Shown here piece by piece: positions 4,689-5,387 of a DNA stretch of 5,387 nucleotides; position 1 is the first letter of the stretch; the number at the start of each line of letters is the position of its first letter. A program made the position numbers and the translations under genes. The stretch covers positions 1 to 5,387 of the forward strand of contig JARBUP010000208.1 in NCBI GenBank assembly GCA_029239575.1, read 5' to 3'. The DNA comes from Bacillota bacterium (GTDB lineage Bacteria > Bacillota > Clostridia > Tissierellales > Sedimentibacteraceae). Below the pieces are notes generated by a model, which made no database searches, had not been told where the DNA came from, and saw nothing but the letters and a program-made list of their open reading frames with translations.

Positions 4689-5387
4689 TTATGCTGAAAC
4701 AGTTTTTAATTTTTCTGCTTGATCAGAAGTGATTAACGCTTCAAGCATTTCTGTTATGTCTCCATCTAAGAACGAATCTAATTTATACAATGTTAAATTG
4801 ATTCTATGATCTGAAATTCTACCTTGTGGATAGTTGTAAGTTCTTATTCTCTCACTTCTATCACCTGAACCTACCTGGCTTTTTCTATCCTTAGCTTGCT
4901 CATCGCTTTGTTCCTGTAAATATCTATCATATAATTTTGCTTTTAATATTTTAAAAGCTTTATCTTTATTTTTAAGCTGTGATTTTTCATCCTGGCAAGA
5001 AATAACTATGCCTGTTGGAATATGTGTAAGTCTTACTGCAGAGTCAGTTGTATTTACACACTGTCCTCCGTTACCTGATGATCTGAACACATCCACTCTA
5101 CAATCATTTGGATTTATATCTACATCTATATCCTCAACTTCAGGTAAAACTGCAACTGTTGCAGATGAAGTGTGAATACGTCCGCTTGATTCTGTATCAG
5201 GTACACGTTGAACTCTATGAACACCACTTTCATATTTTAATTTAGAATATGCACCTTTTCCTTTTATAGAAAAAATAACTTCTTTATATCCGCCAACACC
5301 TTGATCACTAGCTGACATAAATTCAGTTTTCCATCCCTGTCTTTCAGCATATCTTAAATACATACGAAGTAAATTACCAGCAAATAA
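4689..5387 (-). CDS. prfA: Peptide chain release factor 1 (RF1), N-terminal part beyond the window
   Basis: RF1 recognises UAA and UAG stop codons in the ribosomal A site and triggers peptide release. The frame stays open to the right edge: 232 residues are visible, starting LFAGNLLRMYLRYAERQGWK, a well-known internal RF1 segment, so the Met encoded at 5363 is not the start. About 125 N-terminal residues are missing compared with full-length RF1 (about 355-360). RF1 rather than RF2 is shown by RVPDTE, a PxT codon-recognition motif (visible residues 63-65), where RF2 has SPF. The catalytic GGQ is at visible residues 107-109 within SSGNGGQCVN; its Gln is normally methylated by PrmC. The chain ends EKLKTVSA. 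A structured repeat begins 21 bases past the stop. No frameshift is seen. Confidence 0.96.
   Translation of the reverse strand, partial: LFAGNLLRMYLRYAERQGWKTEFMSASDQGVGGYKEVIFSIKGKGAYSKLKYESGVHRVQRVPDTESSGRIHTSSATVAVLPEVEDIDVDINPNDCRVDVFRSSGNGGQCVNTTDSAVRLTHIPTGIVISCQDEKSQLKNKDKAFKILKAKLYDRYLQEQSDEQAKDRKSQVGSGDRSERIRTYNYPQGRISDHRINLTLYKLDSFLDGDITEMLEALITSDQAEKLKTVSA

Overview
The window is low-GC, compact bacterial chromosome. AT-rich intergenic DNA, strong GGAGG-type ribosome binding sites, a rubrerythrin and an RqcP-type S4 protein together point to an anaerobic Firmicute, most likely Clostridium or a close relative. That placement is inferred from gene content and style; no rRNA or other taxonomic marker is present.

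Layout. One gene, a corrinoid adenosyltransferase (cobO type, 64-579), reads rightward and ends in a strong hairpin terminator (578-628). All others read leftward: NAD-type malic enzyme (670-1830), argininosuccinate lyase argH (1992-3374), rubrerythrin (3520-4056), the small S4-domain RNA-binding protein RqcP (4252-4512), and peptide chain release factor 1 (prfA, 4689 to the right edge, N-terminal part missing). No two genes overlap. Leftward genes are separated by 145-195 bp gaps, and several gaps carry signals of their own: an extended -10 promoter before argH, a GAAA-loop terminator after rubrerythrin, and palindromes before malic enzyme and rubrerythrin. This looks like a row of mostly singly transcribed housekeeping genes rather than an operon. 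No gap exceeds 200 bp.

How the genes relate. They do not form one pathway. The loose themes are cobalamin activation (cobO), C4-acid and arginine metabolism (malic enzyme, argH), oxygen and peroxide defence (rubrerythrin), and translation termination and rescue (prfA, rqcP). ArgH releases fumarate, which could reach malic enzyme through fumarase, but nothing visible shows co-regulation.

Non-coding content is the most interesting part. (1) The cobO leader holds two mutually exclusive hairpins, one of which buries the ribosome binding site. (2) Two GGGACGG-type inverted repeats, one on each side of the malic enzyme gene, look like a dispersed repeat family. (3) A structured inverted repeat lies between prfA and rqcP. 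(4) A near-perfect 22-bp palindrome and three CCAAA-type direct repeats lie upstream of rubrerythrin. I see no convincing new multi-gene system, CRISPR array, tRNA, rRNA or transposase.
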